The position numbers and the translations under genes were made by a program. 8,850 nucleotides of DNA from Gemmatimonadaceae bacterium (GTDB lineage Bacteria > Gemmatimonadota > Gemmatimonadetes > Gemmatimonadales > Gemmatimonadaceae): NCBI GenBank assembly GCA_025356185.1, contig JANXUN010000250.1, positions 1 to 8,850 of the forward strand, read 5' to 3'. The notes beneath the pieces were generated by a model. The model saw only the letters and a program-made list of their open reading frames with translations, was not told where the DNA came from and ran no database searches. Positions 6,278 through 8,850 of the stretch are shown piece by piece (the first letter of the stretch is position 1; each line of letters begins with the position of its first letter).

Positions 6278-7109
6278 CCAAGACTGCAAAGTCTTGGGCG
6301 CCGACTCCGTCGGCAATAAGCGCATCCATGCGTGAGGCAAGCGCACGTAGCATCGGAACCGGTTGCGCTTCGGCGGTTTCCAGCATCAGTCGCAGATCCT
6401 TTCGCGCGACATCTAAGGCAAAATTGGTTGGAAAGTCGTTGTCGCGCATCATCGGCGCGCGAAACGCAATCGCGCCAGATGGATTCGTGCGCGCGAGCAT
6501 CTCGATGGCGCCACTGCGCGGTACGTGCGCGCTGTCAACCAGTTGCATGATTTCGCTCGCGATCCCGACCACGCCGAGTACGAGTGCGTTGCCGACGAGT
6601 TTGTAGACGCTCGCCAAGTCGGCGCGTTCGCCGACGTGCCACAGCTCACCGGTCATCGCACTCAATGCGTCGTGTACGCGCGCGACGCGCTCGGTGGGTC
6701 CCGCGACCAACATCATCCCTTTTGCGGTTCTCGCGGCTGGCGGACCCATCATGACCGGCGCGTGGAGATAGTTGAGGCCGGCCGCATCGAGCGCGGCCGC
6801 GCGTGCTGCCGTGCGCGCAGGTTGCGTGGTGGTGTGATCGACTATGACGGTGTTCTCGCTCAAACCCTCGCGCATCGCGGCGACAGTGCTGTCGACGGTA
6901 TCGTCATCGAGCAGTACAAGATGCACGCGTGACGCGCCGCGAACTGCATCTGCAGGAGTGTCCGCCACGGTCGCGCCGAATGCGGTGAGTGCGTCGGCTT
7001 TGTCGCGCGAACGATTCCATACAGTGACGGTGGTACCGCCACGCGAGAGCAGTCCTTCAACGAATGCAGCGCCGAGGAGGCCGGTGCCGAGTACCGCTAC
7101 GTGGGGCAT
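6240..7109 (-). CDS. NAD(P)-dependent beta-hydroxyacid dehydrogenase/imine reductase-like oxidoreductase
   Basis: The 289-residue cytoplasmic enzyme belongs to the 6-phosphogluconate dehydrogenase/3-hydroxyisobutyrate dehydrogenase superfamily. The N-terminal Rossmann fold has GTGLLG (8-13) and WNRSRDK with R33, which suggests preference for NADP(H). The substrate-side loop reads HAPVMMGPP (116-124), where many relatives have DAPVSGG. K170 in YKLVGN matches the catalytic Lys, with N174 nearby. An all-helical C-terminal domain follows (about 165-275), with ARKDLRLM typical of the family. The substrate cannot be assigned: short hydroxyacids, succinic semialdehyde and imines are all possible. 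Length is normal for the family, but residues 279-289 (RLEKGDGRRET) are encoded by the heptad array. The gene has no Shine-Dalgarno or TANATT before the ATG and lies 113 nt downstream of the amidase gene, so it may depend on the amidase promoter. Confidence 0.92.
   Translation of the reverse strand: MPHVAVLGTGLLGAAFVEGLLSRGGTTVTVWNRSRDKADALTAFGATVADTPADAVRGASRVHLVLLDDDTVDSTVAAMREGLSENTVIVDHTTTQPARTAARAAALDAAGLNYLHAPVMMGPPAARTAKGMMLVAGPTERVARVHDALSAMTGELWHVGERADLASVYKLVGNALVLGVVGIASEIMQLVDSAHVPRSGAIEMLARTNPSGAIAFRAPMMRDNDFPTNFALDVARKDLRLMLETAEAQPVPMLRALASRMDALIADGVGAQDFAVLGRLEKGDGRRET
6277..6298. repeat. Perfect 9-bp stem with GCAA loop at the end of the dehydrogenase gene
   Basis: CCCAAGACT (6277-6285) and AGTCTTGGG (6290-6298) are perfect inverse complements around GCAA, a GNRA-type loop on the plus strand. 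It lies within the codons for AQDFAVLG of the dehydrogenase, right at the border with the heptad array, and overlaps the array's last base. It might fold as a separate hairpin next to the large one. Part of the symmetry could be due to coding sequence by chance. Confidence 0.5.
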
Positions 7110-7115
7110 TCTTCG

Positions 7116-7198
7116 AGACGGGAGACGGGAGAATGGAGACGAACTGCAGGAGACAGAGACCGGAGATGAAAGACGGGAGATGAAAGACTGAAGACAAA
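7116..7198. repeat. Second heptad tandem array, purine-rich on + (12 units)
   Basis: Twelve units span 83 nt, one of them shortened to 6 nt (AGACAG, 7151-7156). Units include AGACGGG (7116, 7123, 7171), AGACGAA (7137), AGATGAA (7164, 7178), AGACCGG (7157), AGAATGG (7130) and CTGCAGG (7144, the fifth slot, as in the 6101 array), then AGACTGA and AGACAAA. It fills most of the 113-nt gap between amidase stop and dehydrogenase start. It lies in the same orientation as the 6101 array and inverted to the 6180 array, so the dehydrogenase gene is bracketed by inverted arrays. On the dehydrogenase transcript it would form a pyrimidine-rich leader. Confidence 0.88.
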
Positions 7199-7222
7199 AA
7201 ACTGTTAACGTGAAGCGAACTG

Positions 7223-8797
7223 CTAGTGAGTACCGCGCAGCGCGGGAACAGTCGACGGGGCGCGACGATGTTTGGTGTGTTGTTCAAAGTCGAACGCGAG
7301 CCCCAGCAGTTTGCCTTCGCTCCACGGACGTCCAAAGAAGGTCATACCCGCAGGCAGCGTGTTGTTCACGGTGTATCCCATGGGCACCGTGATTGCGGGA
7401 AAACCCGTCGACGGTGAAAACAGTTGGCTGTTGTCACCGTGTGGCGTGTTGAGATCGCCGATGAGCCGCGGCGGATTGCTCCACGTGGGATACACGAGCG
7501 CGTCGAGTTTGAGGTCGTCCATCATTTGCACGACAGCGACACGCAGTGCGGCGCGCACCTTTTCGCGACTCTGGCAACCCGCGTTAACCTCGGGCAGTTC
7601 GGTGGCCATCGCGGCATTGCGCAGATTCTGTTCGACAGTCGGATGGAATTTACGACTGCGGAGAATCTCGTCGACCGTTTTCACGGGCGCGTTTTGTCCG
7701 CGTGCGGCGAAGTAACGTTCGAGATCGGCTTTGAATCGATTGCATCCGCCCTGCTGTCGACGCTGAATCACATCGAGCGAGTCGACGCGTGCGGTGTCGA
7801 TGATGGTCGCGCCGGCGGCGCGCAGTGCGGCAATCGCGCGCATGAACGTCGCGTTGACTGCAGTATCAAGCGTAGGACGCTCGTACGCTTGACGCAGAAT
7901 TCCAATACGAGCACCCGTTAGCGCGCCACGCTTGAGAAACACGCGATAGTCAGCTTCACGTTTGCTGTCTGCGGGGGCAGTGACGGTATCAGCAGGATCG
8001 CTACCAACAACCACGTTAAACACCGTCGCCGCATCACTCACCGTGCGCGCCATCGGACCTGCGATGTCGGCGACTGCGTTGAGCGGAACCACACCAGCGC
8101 GTGACGTGAGCCCCATGGTGGAGCGAATGCCAACGAGCGCTTGATGCGCCGACGGGCCGCGAATGGAATTGCCTGTATCGCTCCCCAATCCGACTTCGCC
8201 AAAGTTGGACGCGACTGCGGCAGCCGTGCCGCCGCTCGATCCAGCGGTCACGCGATCAAGCGCATACGGATTGTGCGTGTACCCCGGCAGTATCGAGCTC
8301 ACGGTTTCGTACGGCGTGAACGCCCACTCGGCGAGATTCGATTTCGCCAACACAATGGCGCCCGCCGCGCGAATTTTTCGCACCATCGTGGCGTCTTGCG
8401 CAGGACGCCACCCTTCGAGCGCCAACGAACCTGCCGTAGTCTGCATGTCCGCGGTTTCAAAGTTGTCTTTCACGATCATTGGAATGCAGTGCAGCGGGCC
8501 GACAATGCCTTCCTTTGCGTAGCGCTTGTCGAGCGAATCAGCGGTCGCAATCGCGTTCGGATTCACGACGATCAACGCGTTGATCGCGGGGCCCTTTTTG
8601 TCGTATGCGGCAATACGATCGAGATACTGCTGCACGAGCGAATGACAGGTCAGCGTGTGCGCTTTAAACGCGGCCTGCACCTGGTCGATCGTCGTTTCTT
8701 CAACGCGAAACCGCGTCGGCTGCGCGTTAACGACAAATGGCGCGGCCGTGACTAGGCCGGCGGCAACGGCGCGAATGCGGAAAGTATGTGGGGACAT
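7223..8797 (-). CDS. Secreted amidase-signature family hydrolase
   Basis: The 524-residue enzyme hydrolyses an amide bond, probably in the periplasm or outside. A signal peptide covers about 1-25 (hydrophobic core AVAAGLVTAAPFVV, cleavage near VNA-Q). The amidase-signature Ser-cisSer-Lys triad is complete: K110 in IVKDNF, S187 in AGSSGGT and nucleophile S211 in GSDTGNSIRGPS, with the family's spacing of 24 between the two serines. The TGNSIRGPSAHQALVG version differs from the GGSIRxPA of GatA-type enzymes, and with the signal peptide and absence of gatB/gatC this argues against a tRNA amidotransferase subunit. The C-terminal FFGRPWSEGKLLGLAFDFEQ is typical of the family. The substrate is unknown: fatty amides, peptide amides or aromatic amides are possible. 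No Shine-Dalgarno is seen; TAAATT lies 6 nt before the ATG. The dehydrogenase gene follows on the same strand. Confidence 0.94.
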   Translation of the reverse strand: MSPHTFRIRAVAAGLVTAAPFVVNAQPTRFRVEETTIDQVQAAFKAHTLTCHSLVQQYLDRIAAYDKKGPAINALIVVNPNAIATADSLDKRYAKEGIVGPLHCIPMIVKDNFETADMQTTAGSLALEGWRPAQDATMVRKIRAAGAIVLAKSNLAEWAFTPYETVSSILPGYTHNPYALDRVTAGSSGGTAAAVASNFGEVGLGSDTGNSIRGPSAHQALVGIRSTMGLTSRAGVVPLNAVADIAGPMARTVSDAATVFNVVVGSDPADTVTAPADSKREADYRVFLKRGALTGARIGILRQAYERPTLDTAVNATFMRAIAALRAAGATIIDTARVDSLDVIQRRQQGGCNRFKADLERYFAARGQNAPVKTVDEILRSRKFHPTVEQNLRNAAMATELPEVNAGCQSREKVRAALRVAVVQMMDDLKLDALVYPTWSNPPRLIGDLNTPHGDNSQLFSPSTGFPAITVPMGYTVNNTLPAGMTFFGRPWSEGKLLGLAFDFEQHTKHRRAPSTVPALRGTH

Positions 8798-8803
8798 TCA
8801 ACA

Positions 8804-8809
8804 AATTTA
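8804..8809 (-). promoter_or_regulatory. Putative -10 element of a leaderless promoter for the amidase
   Basis: Read on the minus strand, TAAATT is followed by TGTTGA and the ATG at 8797, again exactly 6 nt. There is no ribosome-binding site and no clear -35 hexamer in the remaining upstream bases. It matches the arrangement before the genes at 144 and 4822. The bases up to the window end (8810-8850) show nothing else. Confidence 0.45.
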
Positions 8810-8850
8810 CTGCGAATTCGCGGGTTTGCATCGCGCTGAGTGAACCGCGG

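Noticed and set aside
6098..6346. 82-codon open frame on - through the heptad array (RRETGDGRR-type repeats)
   Set aside because: The repeat is open in several frames simply because its units lack stop codons; there is no initiation signal, and the frame overlaps the real dehydrogenase gene.
6101..7198. CRISPR array or integron attC sites
   Set aside because: Units are 7 bp and contiguous with no spacers, no cas or integrase gene is present, and the attC core sites are not recognisable.
7190..7222. Intrinsic terminator after the amidase (T6 tract on - at 7196-7201)
   Set aside because: The T-run is present, but the only stem before it (CAGTT/AACAG) is short and has a mismatch, so it is too weak to call.
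1..8850. A defence, secretion or biosynthetic system made up by these genes
   Set aside because: All complete genes belong to known unrelated enzyme or signalling families, strands alternate, and no effector, nuclease, phage or transposase gene is visible.

Overview
The window reads as an ordinary chromosomal stretch of a GC-rich (roughly 58-60% by eye) Gram-negative-type bacterium. Two proteins carry signal peptides for secretion or the periplasm. The large M1 peptidase and the general gene style suggest Gemmatimonadota, but this is an impression from sequence style and no marker gene in the window proves it.

Layout: (1) positions 2-97 hold the last codons of an unidentified, probably membrane, protein on +. 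(2) 144-1610 (+) is a three-domain persulfide dioxygenase/rhodanese protein of the CstB type, for detoxifying sulfide-derived persulfides. (3) 1514-2734 (-) is a soluble hybrid histidine kinase (HisKA-HATPase-REC) with no sensor domain. Its 3' end overlaps the previous gene tail to tail by 97 bp. (4) 2834-4822 (-) is a secreted M1 zinc metallopeptidase that probably leads a two-gene unit with the kinase. (5) 4920-6101 (+) is argJ, arginine biosynthesis, divergent from the peptidase. (6) 6101-6277 is an intergenic array of 7-bp units arranged as a long inverted repeat. (7) 6240-7109 (-) is an NADP-type beta-hydroxyacid dehydrogenase/imine reductase-like enzyme whose last 11 codons lie in the array. 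(8) 7116-7198 is a second heptad array. (9) 7223-8797 (-) is a secreted amidase-signature hydrolase. No stretch over 300 bases lacks a gene.

The genes do not form one pathway: they cover sulfur detoxification, signalling, extracytoplasmic peptide and amide hydrolysis, and arginine synthesis. No phage, transposase, CRISPR, toxin or defence gene is visible.

Two non-coding signals stand out. First, the heptad arrays (consensus AGACGGG/AGACGAA on the purine strand) start on the last base of the argJ stop codon, keep an exact 7-bp phase, fold into a 75-bp-arm hairpin and bracket the dehydrogenase gene in inverted orientation. Second, the three genes that appear to head transcription units (144, 4822-, 8797-) each have TANATT exactly 6 nt before the ATG and no ribosome-binding site. 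That suggests leaderless transcripts, while the downstream kinase gene has a normal Shine-Dalgarno sequence.
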